64,000 bases of DNA. Origin: Ostreococcus mediterraneus (lineage: Eukaryota > Chlorophyta > Mamiellophyceae > Mamiellales > Bathycoccaceae). Of this stretch, positions 37,294-46,142 are shown in pieces (position 1 is the first letter of the stretch; each line of letters starts with the position of its first letter). A program made the translations under genes and the position numbers. The notes below the pieces were generated by a model, which searched no databases, was not told the origin of the DNA, and saw only the letters and a list, made by a program, of their open reading frames with translations. Location: NCBI GenBank assembly GCA_012295225.1, contig WMKK01000009.1, positions 83,909-147,908 on the forward strand. Direction: 5' to 3'.

Positions 37294-38724
37294 CTACGTC
37301 GAAGACGTCTCATCGAGGCACAACCATTGCGTGAAAATTTGCTTATTTCCTTCAATCACTGTCTCAGCTTCGTGCAAAGATGCGCCATCTTCAACGCCGT
37401 CATTGACGTTCCAAAACGCAATCGCTCGATTACGTTTGGGATGAATTCGCACGCCGACACTCGAAATCGACCTCTCATCAATTTTCGTCATCGCTTTCGC
37501 CTTGGGAAAATGCGTGGACCCACCGCGAGATGGTTCGTGTAAGTAGCACATAAAAGTCACCGCCCGTCGCAAGCAATTCGCGCGATTGTCAAAATGCGCC
37601 GTGTAGCATTCGCCCTTTTCGTACGACACGACTTGCATCGGCTCGACGGCGACGAGCTTTTGCCGAGACTGACGTTTGCGAATCTGCGGCGTCTCTCGCA
37701 GCGCGCGCTGAATGCGGTCTCCGATGCGCAACACCACCGCATCGCTCGCGCGCGCGCCAGTGAGAAACGTTCCAGAGCTCGTTCGTCCCTCGCTCAATTT
37801 TCCATCGGTGACTCGACTTCGACGTAAATCCGACTTCGCGATAGCCATGAGATGCTCTGCCTCTTCATCAGTCACGAAATTCTCAAACACAAACAACAGG
37901 GGAGATTCCGAAATCAACCGCACGTACGGTGCACAATGCCCCTGCGCATGTTTGAGCATCGACAGACGCTCAAACATGCGCACGTTGACGTCGACGTCCT
38001 CGGGATCCGGCTCTTCGAGCGTCGCTTGGACGACGCATTCGCCTTCAATCCGACTCGATTCCCCTTCCGTCGACGCGCCCGTGATATAATTCCACACCCC
38101 GCACGCGCGTCCAACTCGAAACCTTTGCGCATTCATGAATACTTCGTGATGGCGCTCAGTGCCGACGAGGAACGCAAACGACCATCGAGCGACGACGTCG
38201 ACGTCGCGTCGAGATCGTTCGAGACGTGCGAAGAGCGACGCCGACACATCATCGACGCGCCACAGCATTCGCCACCGCGCACCGGCGATGTGAAATGCAG
38301 GTGAAATAATCATGCGCACGCGCGACGATTCGCATGCATCGTCGTCATCGTCGTCGTCGTCGCCTACGATGGCGTCTCGCGGAAACGTCCACGTCGCGCG
38401 CGTCTCTCGTCTCGTCCGTCGCATCGTCGCCTCTGCCGGCGCCTGCGCCGCCGTCCCCACCCCGCCCGTCGCCCGCGCGCATCGCACGCATTCCTCTCCA
38501 TCGATCCATGCCGTCTCCACGCGCACCGCGCCCACGTCGTGGCGCTCGCGCGCGCTCGCGTCGCCGCCGTCACATCGTCCGACCGCTTCACCGTCGTCTA
38601 ATTCGCCCACGTACGACGCGCCATCGACGACGCACGCGTCTCGCGCGCGCAGGCACGACGTGATGCGTGATATTGCACCTCGTGACGCGTCCGTCGCGCG
38701 CGGTGCGCTCTTGGCGTTGCCCAT
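37294..38724 (-). CDS. MATH-domain prolyl 4-hydroxylase with myristoylation signal
   Basis: The 476-residue protein starts MGNAKSAPR, a good N-myristoylation signal (Gly2, Ser6). Residues about 118-240 match the MATH/TRAF fold in order: ISPAFHIAGARWRMLWRV, then SLFARLERS, VVARWSFAFLVG, FRVGRACGVWNYI and ECVVQATLEE. The C-terminal 190 residues are a 2-oxoglutarate/Fe(II) prolyl-4-hydroxylase. Iron ligands are in TAHFDNR (HxD) and SLHEAE (His), with the 2-oxoglutarate Lys in GNKQIFTQW. FVFENFVTDEEAEHLMAIAK is the usual P4H entry. Most algal P4Hs are ER proteins with a signal anchor; this one has none visible. I know of no standard MATH-P4H family. It is divergent from ECM29 with 61 bases between starts. 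Confidence 0.8.
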   Translation of the reverse strand: MGNAKSAPRATDASRGAISRITSCLRARDACVVDGASYVGELDDGEAVGRCDGGDASARERHDVGAVRVETAWIDGEECVRCARATGGVGTAAQAPAEATMRRTRRETRATWTFPRDAIVGDDDDDDDDACESSRVRMIISPAFHIAGARWRMLWRVDDVSASLFARLERSRRDVDVVARWSFAFLVGTERHHEVFMNAQRFRVGRACGVWNYITGASTEGESSRIEGECVVQATLEEPDPEDVDVNVRMFERLSMLKHAQGHCAPYVRLISESPLLFVFENFVTDEEAEHLMAIAKSDLRRSRVTDGKLSEGRTSSGTFLTGARASDAVVLRIGDRIQRALRETPQIRKRQSRQKLVAVEPMQVVSYEKGECYTAHFDNRANCLRRAVTFMCYLHEPSRGGSTHFPKAKAMTKIDERSISSVGVRIHPKRNRAIAFWNVNDGVEDGASLHEAETVIEGNKQIFTQWLCLDETSST

Positions 38725-38785
38725 GCGCGCGTGCGCGTGCGTCTGACGTGTGACGCGCGTTGACTCGAAACGTCACTTGACGACG

Positions 38786-41700
38786 ATGGCGTCCACCGCG
38801 GAGACGTGCGCGGCGATCGAGCGCGCGTTGACGAATTTAGCGCTCACGGATGACGTCAAGCTCGAGCGTGTGCTCGGCGTGCTCGTGCCCAAGGCGATTG
38901 AGATGCTCGAGACGACGGATGCGGTGGTGGTGCGCGAGGTGCTCAAGCTGTTGCATCACATTAATAAACGATTAGACCCGGCGACGGGGTGTGCGCTGCC
39001 CGTGGATGCGCTGGTGACGTTGTATACGACGCATACGAGCACCATGGTGCGGAATTTCGCGCTGGTGTACGTGGAGAAGGGGTTCGGGCGCGCAGATGGG
39101 GCGACGCGGGAACGCGCGATCGGACGCGCGTTGCGCGGATTGTCGACGCGGAGCGCGGAACACGTCGATGTGCTCGTGCGATTGGCGTTTGATGCGCTCG
39201 GGACGCTGAAGCGAGATGATAGTCGGCGTGATGTGGAGTTTTTGGTGCGTGATGAGGATAGAAAGGTGTTTTTGAGCCGCGCGCTGAGATTTTTGTGCTA
39301 CGCGCCCAACGCGAGCGGAACGAGCGCGCGCGCGACGGATAATCCGCTAGAGACGCGGTTGCGCGCGATGGCGGATGCGGCGATGGGAGTGGATGGTGCA
39401 CCAGCGCGAGAGTTACGTGCGGCGGTGGTGGGTGCGGCGGCAGCGGCGGCGCAAGGAGGGCAAGAGGCGCCTGCGTTAACCGCGCCGCCGATGTTGAGTC
39501 CAAACGCTGTGGAGCGAATTCTAGGCAAAGGTAAGCCGAAACCGAGCGCAGAGGCGCTGGCGAAACGAAAACTTGCATTGTTGGAGTTCATTGCTACGGC
39601 GGAAATTTGCGAGCGGGCAAAAGATGTAGAAATGAGTACGGACAAAGATCATGACAAAGAAACCGGCGTAACCGAATCGCCGACGCGAGACGAAGACTCG
39701 GTTCGATTTCTCGTCAGTGGTTCGGAAATGCTCACGCATTGCATCGTGGCGTCGTGCGACAGCGATCACGAAGTGGCAAAACGCGGTGAAGACTTACTCA
39801 AGCGCCGATGTACTTGGGAAACAAACCGACCGATAGTGAATTTAGACGACGAGGACGTGGCGTCCAGGTTGTTTCGGTTGTTTTTAGGATCGTCTTTAGA
39901 CGTTCCCGTCGAGTCGCGCGTGCTTCCCGCATCGGCCGCGGTAAAGCTCAAGATCATCAACTTACTCACGCGTTCTATCGCGGCGGCAGATATGTTCCCG
40001 AAAAACATCGAGGTGGTAAAAATGTGTTTGTACGGCGAGGGCACCACGACGCGATTAAAGGCGTGCGGCATGGAGTTTACAGTTTGGATTCTCACGCACG
40101 CCACGAATGCCGAGCTCGCCGCCTTTGCGCCATCTCTCATGGCTGGTATGATAGAAATTTTAGATTCCAGACTCGACGGCTCTGTAGAAGGCGAACGTGG
40201 GGCGACATTTGCGCAGGAGTCATTGCGAGGCTTTTGCTATCAGGCGCTTTCGCAACTCGTCGAACGCGACCGGTCGAGCGCAAATAAAGACGTGCTTCTT
40301 GCCGAGCGCATATTTTCTGCGCTCGACACCGAATCAGATGGTGTAAAACCATATGTGCAAGAAGCCGCGCGCGTGCTCATCAAGGCGTACCGAGAATCGC
40401 CTTCGACGTACGTGCAGACGCGCATGGAGGAACTCATATTAAGCGCCGTAGTCGACAAGGACAACCGAACCAAGCGTCTCGTCGGCGCACAATGGGCGAA
40501 TGAAATGTTTCCATTTTCACACATCCCATCGAGATATGCCGCCATCGTCGTTTCTGGAGACTCAAAGCATGAGATGCAAGTTTTAGGGCGTGCTGGATTG
40601 CGACCGTCGACGACGCGGGAAACGATCGCGAGCGCGACGTTGTCCATCGAGCCGTGGGAAGGATGCGACCGCGACGTCGAGCCAAAGACCTGGGCCAATG
40701 AAGATGCGTTGTTCGATGGCCTCGCCTTGGAGCACTATCGATATATGGAATACTTGGCGTTCTGTCGTGGGAAAACGCCAAAGGTACTCGAAGAGTATCC
40801 ATCCGCGTCCTCCGCGCTTCGCGACTTGGCGACGCGATTGCCCGGCTTGAGCGTCAATCCCGCACTGCATGCGCCACTATTCCTTCCCGAAAGCGCCATG
40901 AGTGCGGCCTTGGAGTTCATCAACGCGTGTATCGCGCGTGATGTCGCGAAATCCCGCGTCTTGACATCAGAAGACATCACGTTGTACTTGAACTTTCTCA
41001 ACCGGTGCTTGGTGAAATCCGCCGGGCCGACGCTCGCGGCGGAGGCGCTCAAGAGTTTTATTCATCTCATCGAGCGCACTCCCGAGCTTTTGCAGGACAA
41101 GACCACTTCGGATGCCATTTTAATTCGTCTGCGTCATTTCGTGGCACACACGGATATCGAAACGCGACGGAGAGCGGCAAAATTGTGCGGGATTCTTGTC
41201 CCCTCGCTCGCCGCCGACGCCCGCGTACCGTTTCTCGATGAATTCCTCGCGTCGTGTCAAACGCAAGATCGTGGTGTGCGCCTCGAGCTTCAAGACGGCG
41301 CGTTGTGTGCAAGCGGATACATCGTTGCGTCTGGCGTCATTCCTGATGCCGACGCCGTACGCGCGTTGAGAATTCTCATCGAAATGGCGAGCAAGGTTGG
41401 AAGGGGCGCGAGCACAGAGGCGACGTTGGCAGCCGTCGCCGCTGAAGCCATCGGGCACGCGTCGCTTCGCAAGCTCTTACCTTCCGCAGTCGTCGGGGAT
41501 ACGTTGAGCGCATTGTGTGAAGTCATGAAGAATACCGATCCGAACGTGTCCAAGCTCGCTGCGCGCGCGGCTGGGCACATCATGCTCAACGACGCGAGAG
41601 AGAGCACGACGTCGGTGCTTTTACCGAGCGTGTTGTCGATGTGTGAGGTTAAAAATGACGACGCGCAATTTGCTATCGGTGAAGCCATCGCGTGCGCATG

Positions 41701-44626
41701 GGGTGGTGCGAATGTCAACGCAGATAAGGTGTTGACGACGTCATTCACGACGCTCAACGCAGAAGTCAAAGCGCGCGCGGCGGAGGACGCCGAAGCGTCG
41801 ACGTCCATGGACGTAGACGAGGTGAAATCGCGCGTGGCAAATTACACTGCTGACGTAGACCCTCGCCGACACGTTCACAACGCCGTTGTAGACGCTATCT
41901 TCAACCAGTACATATACTCGAGTCGCGTCGAGAAGAGGTGCGCGGCGTGCGTGTGGCTATTGTCACTCGTGATGCACACAGATAACCATCCGCGAATGCT
42001 ATCAATGTTACAAGAGGCCCAAGAAGCGTTCGGTAGTTTACTCGGCGACTCTAACGAGCTGACGCAAGAGCTGGCAAGTCGTGCGATGAGTTTGTTGTAT
42101 GAAATGGGCGACGAAGTGCAGCAAAAGGAGCTCTTGGCATCGCTCATCGGTACGCTGAATGGCGAAGCGCCAAAGAAGCGTCACATCAAATTGGATGACA
42201 ACGCCAAAGTTTTCGAGGAGGGTACGATTGCGATCAACGACAAGGCACTGAGAGGTGATAGCGACAAGAACTCGCTCACAACCTATCAAGAACTGTGCAG
42301 CATCGTCACTGATATCGGGCAACCAGATTTGATTTACAAGTTTATGGACTTGGCGAACCATCAGGCGGCGATGAACTCGTCTCGCGGCGCGGCGTTTGGG
42401 TTCGCATCCATCGCCAAACGAGCGGGCGACGCTCTCACGCCACATCTTGAAAAGCTCGTGCCTAAACTCTACCGCATGATGCACGATCCGAATCCGAAAA
42501 TGCAAGAAGCCGTAAAGGGGATCTGGACGTCGCTCATCGATTCGCCAAAGGCGACGATTGACGCGCACTTTGGCGCCATCTTGGATGAGTTGTTCACCGA
42601 AGCGGGCAGTCGTTTGTGGCGGTCACGACAATCCAGTGCGAGCGCACTAGGAGAAATATTATCAGGTCGGTCATTTAGTGACATTGAACCGTACCTCGAG
42701 CGCGTGTGGGACGTGTGTTTGCGACTCATCGATGACATAAAAGAAACAGTTCGCGTCGCTGGCGAAGGTTTGTGCCGCTCAGTGCGTTCGTTGACGTTGC
42801 GTTTATGCGACGCTCACCACAGTGGCCCATCGGAAGTGAAGCGAACGATCCAAATCGTGCTCCCAATTCTACTTGAACGCGGATTGATGTCCACGGTGAA
42901 GGAAGTGCAAGCGTTGTCAATGGATGTCATCATGAAGCTCGTGAAATTTGCCGACGTTGACGCCATTCGAACGCACATTCCAGACATTGTCAAGACGCTC
43001 TTGGAATCTCTTTCGAGCATGGAAGACTCGCGTTTGAATTACATCGAGCAGCATGCCGCATCTTTCGGTCAGGAGGCGAGTGATAAACTCGAACATATGC
43101 GCGTGCGTGCGGCAAAGTCGAGTCCGATGGGTGAAACATTGGATTTGCTCATGGCGCACATTGACGAAGAGGTGATGACCGAGATCGTGGGTACGATGAG
43201 CTCAGTCCTACGCACTGGAGTGGGCTTAAATACTCGCGCTGGTGCTGGGCGCTTCCTGCAGCGGCTGTGTATGCGCCGAGGTAGACTCGTGCGCGCACAC
43301 GCTGGGAAACTCTTCAGCATGTTGCTGTCGTCTGCGTCCACGGAAGCGAGCGCGCTCGTGCGCTCAAACTTCGTCGCCGCAATCGCTGCGATCGCGCGAT
43401 ACGCCACTGAACCTCGCGTGAATGCATTAGCGTTGGAGATCGTGCGATTAGCTCAAAGTGAAGCTGAAAAAGAACGCGCGGTGGCGGCGCAGCTCGCACT
43501 TGAATTATCGAGAAGTGCTCCCGACGCGCTTCGCCCGCAAGCGACGTTAATTTTACCTCTCGCTTTCGTCGGTGCGTATGACACCGAAGCCGCGGGGAGC
43601 AAAAAGTGGAACGAAGTTTGGGATGAAAATGCCGGCGGGGTGACCAATACGTTGCGAATTTACTTTGATGAAATTCGCGATATTACGACAAAGTATTTGA
43701 TGGCCAAGCAGTGGCAGCGCAAGCGTCAAGCCGCCGAGGTTTTTTCCGCCATCGCAAGTAAAGCGCCAGATGTGATGTCGACAAAAGCAAATGAGATCAT
43801 GGGAATGTTAATTGCCGAGCTTCCTGGCCGTATTTGGGAAGGGAAGACGTCTTTATTCACCGCGGTTGCAAAAGTGATGGAATCGAGCGCGAAGGACATA
43901 AACGTAGCCATGGGCGTTGTCACCGTCATCGACGCACTTCTCGCAGAGTGTGCGCGGACGAAATCAGACTATAGAAAAGCCGCACTTGAGGCGCTAGATG
44001 CAACTTTAGTCGCCGTGAGCGCGATTGACGGCGTCGATGATGACATTATTGTTCCGAAGATTGTTTCGTGCGTGGACGCCGTGCTTTTGGCGAAAGCGCC
44101 CGACGTAGACGATATCGATTCTGGAGTAGGCGTCGCTGGCTCGGCTGAAAGAATTGAGGCAGCAAAGTTTGAAACTGAGTTGCGAATGAAAGCGACAGGA
44201 GCGTCAGCAGTCGCCGCTATGGCGGTGCTTGCGACGTGTACGAACCGCGTGAAAACCATCGACGCGTTGCGAGCGCACGCGCCAAAATGCGCGGCATTGT
44301 GCGCTACTAGTCTTGATCCCGAATTAAGTCGAGATAGACGGCGACAAGCGCTGAAAGCATGCGTTGGGTTGATGCGCACGGTTTCAAGCGAATGCGCGGC
44401 AACGTTTGACGTCAAGACTTTACTGTCCATGGTCGTTCTGGCATCTGAAGATACGCAATCGAGCGCGCTCCGCCTTGACGCCGTGGACGCCATCCGTGCC
44501 ATCGCGAACGATCCGAACTTCAAAATCACGAGTGAGACTAAGCTGAGGGAAATGACAAATGACAAAAATCCTGAGGTGATGCGCGCCGCTTTACGCGCCC
44601 TCGACGGACCGAGTCCGATGGCCTAG
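38786..44626 (+). CDS. ECM29: ECM29-like proteasome adaptor
   Basis: The HEAT-repeat protein of about 1946 residues begins with ECM29-like repeats (VVREVLKLLHHINKRLD, LPVDALVTLYTTHTSTMVRN). A conserved mid region follows (QPDLIYKFMDLANHQAAMNS, RGAAFGFASIAKRAGDAL, LVPKLYRMMHDPNPKMQEAV). Length matches yeast and animal ECM29 (about 1850). ECM29 holds the 26S proteasome together and monitors assembly. It is one uninterrupted exon, striking for a gene this size. The start is the ATG at 38786; the frame opens 36 bases earlier only from a non-ATG codon. Confidence 0.9.
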   Translation: MASTAETCAAIERALTNLALTDDVKLERVLGVLVPKAIEMLETTDAVVVREVLKLLHHINKRLDPATGCALPVDALVTLYTTHTSTMVRNFALVYVEKGFGRADGATRERAIGRALRGLSTRSAEHVDVLVRLAFDALGTLKRDDSRRDVEFLVRDEDRKVFLSRALRFLCYAPNASGTSARATDNPLETRLRAMADAAMGVDGAPARELRAAVVGAAAAAAQGGQEAPALTAPPMLSPNAVERILGKGKPKPSAEALAKRKLALLEFIATAEICERAKDVEMSTDKDHDKETGVTESPTRDEDSVRFLVSGSEMLTHCIVASCDSDHEVAKRGEDLLKRRCTWETNRPIVNLDDEDVASRLFRLFLGSSLDVPVESRVLPASAAVKLKIINLLTRSIAAADMFPKNIEVVKMCLYGEGTTTRLKACGMEFTVWILTHATNAELAAFAPSLMAGMIEILDSRLDGSVEGERGATFAQESLRGFCYQALSQLVERDRSSANKDVLLAERIFSALDTESDGVKPYVQEAARVLIKAYRESPSTYVQTRMEELILSAVVDKDNRTKRLVGAQWANEMFPFSHIPSRYAAIVVSGDSKHEMQVLGRAGLRPSTTRETIASATLSIEPWEGCDRDVEPKTWANEDALFDGLALEHYRYMEYLAFCRGKTPKVLEEYPSASSALRDLATRLPGLSVNPALHAPLFLPESAMSAALEFINACIARDVAKSRVLTSEDITLYLNFLNRCLVKSAGPTLAAEALKSFIHLIERTPELLQDKTTSDAILIRLRHFVAHTDIETRRRAAKLCGILVPSLAADARVPFLDEFLASCQTQDRGVRLELQDGALCASGYIVASGVIPDADAVRALRILIEMASKVGRGASTEATLAAVAAEAIGHASLRKLLPSAVVGDTLSALCEVMKNTDPNVSKLAARAAGHIMLNDARESTTSVLLPSVLSMCEVKNDDAQFAIGEAIACAWGGANVNADKVLTTSFTTLNAEVKARAAEDAEASTSMDVDEVKSRVANYTADVDPRRHVHNAVVDAIFNQYIYSSRVEKRCAACVWLLSLVMHTDNHPRMLSMLQEAQEAFGSLLGDSNELTQELASRAMSLLYEMGDEVQQKELLASLIGTLNGEAPKKRHIKLDDNAKVFEEGTIAINDKALRGDSDKNSLTTYQELCSIVTDIGQPDLIYKFMDLANHQAAMNSSRGAAFGFASIAKRAGDALTPHLEKLVPKLYRMMHDPNPKMQEAVKGIWTSLIDSPKATIDAHFGAILDELFTEAGSRLWRSRQSSASALGEILSGRSFSDIEPYLERVWDVCLRLIDDIKETVRVAGEGLCRSVRSLTLRLCDAHHSGPSEVKRTIQIVLPILLERGLMSTVKEVQALSMDVIMKLVKFADVDAIRTHIPDIVKTLLESLSSMEDSRLNYIEQHAASFGQEASDKLEHMRVRAAKSSPMGETLDLLMAHIDEEVMTEIVGTMSSVLRTGVGLNTRAGAGRFLQRLCMRRGRLVRAHAGKLFSMLLSSASTEASALVRSNFVAAIAAIARYATEPRVNALALEIVRLAQSEAEKERAVAAQLALELSRSAPDALRPQATLILPLAFVGAYDTEAAGSKKWNEVWDENAGGVTNTLRIYFDEIRDITTKYLMAKQWQRKRQAAEVFSAIASKAPDVMSTKANEIMGMLIAELPGRIWEGKTSLFTAVAKVMESSAKDINVAMGVVTVIDALLAECARTKSDYRKAALEALDATLVAVSAIDGVDDDIIVPKIVSCVDAVLLAKAPDVDDIDSGVGVAGSAERIEAAKFETELRMKATGASAVAAMAVLATCTNRVKTIDALRAHAPKCAALCATSLDPELSRDRRRQALKACVGLMRTVSSECAATFDVKTLLSMVVLASEDTQSSALRLDAVDAIRAIANDPNFKITSETKLREMTNDKNPEVMRAALRALDGPSPMA

Positions 44627-44665
44627 ACTGTATGATATCAATTGCAACTTTACTTTACGCGTGCG

Positions 44666-45262
44666 CTATTGGTTTGGCAACACAAACGTCACCAATGAAA
44701 CGAACCCAACGAGCAAGATTAACGCATTCCACACCGCGCCTTGCACCCCCCACATCGCCACGTTGGCGACCATCCCAGTCACTTCCCGCTTTTCTTCATC
44801 CGTCAAGTCTGTGTTATCCACCACGCTCGACTGCACCTTGTTCTCCGTGTCGTACCAAAACTGTTCCTCTTCAGCCTTATCGACGACGTACTGCGCCAGG
44901 GCATCGAGCACGCGTTCGAGCTTGGCGCGCTGATCGTAGTCATCCGGAACCTCGCCCTCGAGCGCGTCTTGATAGAGCCGCAACGCGTTTAGATCGTTCC
45001 GCGCGCCCGCAACCGCGCGACGCACCGTCGGCATCGCCGTCTTCATATCCATCAAGTCATTCGTGAGCGACCTCGCGCGGTCAACGAGCTCGCTCGTCGT
45101 CGTCTCGGCGCGGACGACGACGCGAGCTCGAGGGATAGCGCTTGAAAGCCGAGCGCTCGAGCTGCGGTCGCACGCTCGAGCCAACGCGTTCGACGCCGCG
45201 CGCGCCGTACACGATGCGGGCGCCGTCGCACGCATCACAGATGCGGTGATAGTGAACGACAT
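44666..45262 (-). CDS. Plastid-targeted protein with C-terminal membrane anchor, function unknown
   Basis: The 198-residue protein starts at the ATG at 45262 with a Ser/Arg/Ala transit peptide ending near RVVVRA. A helical domain follows (ELVDRARSLTNDLMDMKTAM, ARNDLNALRLYQDALEGE, ALAQYVVDKAEEEQFWYD), and a C-terminal span (GVQGAVWNALILLVGFVSLV) ends PNQ. It looks like a tail-anchored envelope or thylakoid protein. I do not recognise the family. The frame extends upstream to 45412 but overlaps the neighbouring phosphatase. Convergent with ECM29 (39-base gap). Confidence 0.65.
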   Translation of the reverse strand: MSFTITASVMRATAPASCTARAASNALARACDRSSSARLSSAIPRARVVVRAETTTSELVDRARSLTNDLMDMKTAMPTVRRAVAGARNDLNALRLYQDALEGEVPDDYDQRAKLERVLDALAQYVVDKAEEEQFWYDTENKVQSSVVDNTDLTDEEKREVTGMVANVAMWGVQGAVWNALILLVGFVSLVTFVLPNQ

Positions 45263-45327
45263 GCGTCGAACGAGGGCGTGGTGGAGGAAGCCAGGTGCGA
45301 GGCGAGAAGTGTGGTGTTTGGGCGCCG

Positions 45328-45999
45328 TCACGACGCCACGTCGTCCGCGGACTGGATAACATGTGAATCCAAAAATCGCGTCGACGCCCAGCCATCGTAC
45401 GCACATTCCCACGTACCATTTTCATGGACGTACACGACGCATTCGCCGAGGTTGCCGACGCCGCGCGCGCCGTGTGCGAGTTTCCTGTCGCGCGTATTTA
45501 GGCCGCTGGCAAACAGACGAGCGAGCACGCCGCCGTGCGTGACGCAAAGAACCTTGTGGCCCGAACCGGCGTGTGCGCGGTACGTGTCGATGAAAAACGC
45601 CCGCAACCGTGCGTCGATGTCGGCGATGGTCTCGCCATCGGGAGGCACGAATGCGTTGGGTGATTTATTCATCCACGCCGCGAAGGCGCTCGGCTCGAGC
45701 GCTTTGAGCTCACGCCGCGGCAGTCCTTCTAGACACCCTAAAGCGCGTTCTCGAAGTCGAGCATCGGTTGTACATGACACGCCCATTGCATGTGCGATGA
45801 TTCGCGCGGTGTCGTGCGCGCGTGACAAGTCGCTCGACACGACAGCCGCGACGCTCGAGTGCGCAGAGGCGACTCGAGGCGACGCCGCTCGAGCCTGCTC
45901 TACGCCGCAATCAGTGAGCGCGCAATCGCGCTGGCCTTGAATTAAACCTCGAGCGTTGTATTCACTTTGACCATGCCTGAGGAAGACGACTTCGAGCAT
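45328..45999 (-). CDS. Histidine phosphatase, phosphoglycerate-mutase-like
   Basis: The 223-residue enzyme carries FLRHGQSEYNARGLIQGQ (Arg-His-Gly catalytic motif), RERALGCLEG (acid residue) and LCVTHGGVLARL (second His). The pattern fits broad-specificity PhoE/CobC-like phosphatases rather than cofactor-dependent phosphoglycerate mutase, which is longer. No targeting peptide is obvious, so a cytosolic role is inferred. It is the second RHG-type phosphatase in this window; the two are only distantly alike. Confidence 0.85.
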   Translation of the reverse strand: MLEVVFLRHGQSEYNARGLIQGQRDCALTDCGVEQARAASPRVASAHSSVAAVVSSDLSRAHDTARIIAHAMGVSCTTDARLRERALGCLEGLPRRELKALEPSAFAAWMNKSPNAFVPPDGETIADIDARLRAFFIDTYRAHAGSGHKVLCVTHGGVLARLFASGLNTRDRKLAHGARGVGNLGECVVYVHENGTWECAYDGWASTRFLDSHVIQSADDVAS

Positions 46000-46142
46000 T
46001 GCTGCGCGACGAAGTGAGGAAAAGATTATTACTTCCCACCTGAGTTTGTTATTAACAACGCGCGCGGAATTTTATCAATGGTTTTCTGTGTGTGTTTTGT
46101 GTGCGCTTGACAATACGAATCGAGAAAATGAAATGTGAACTC

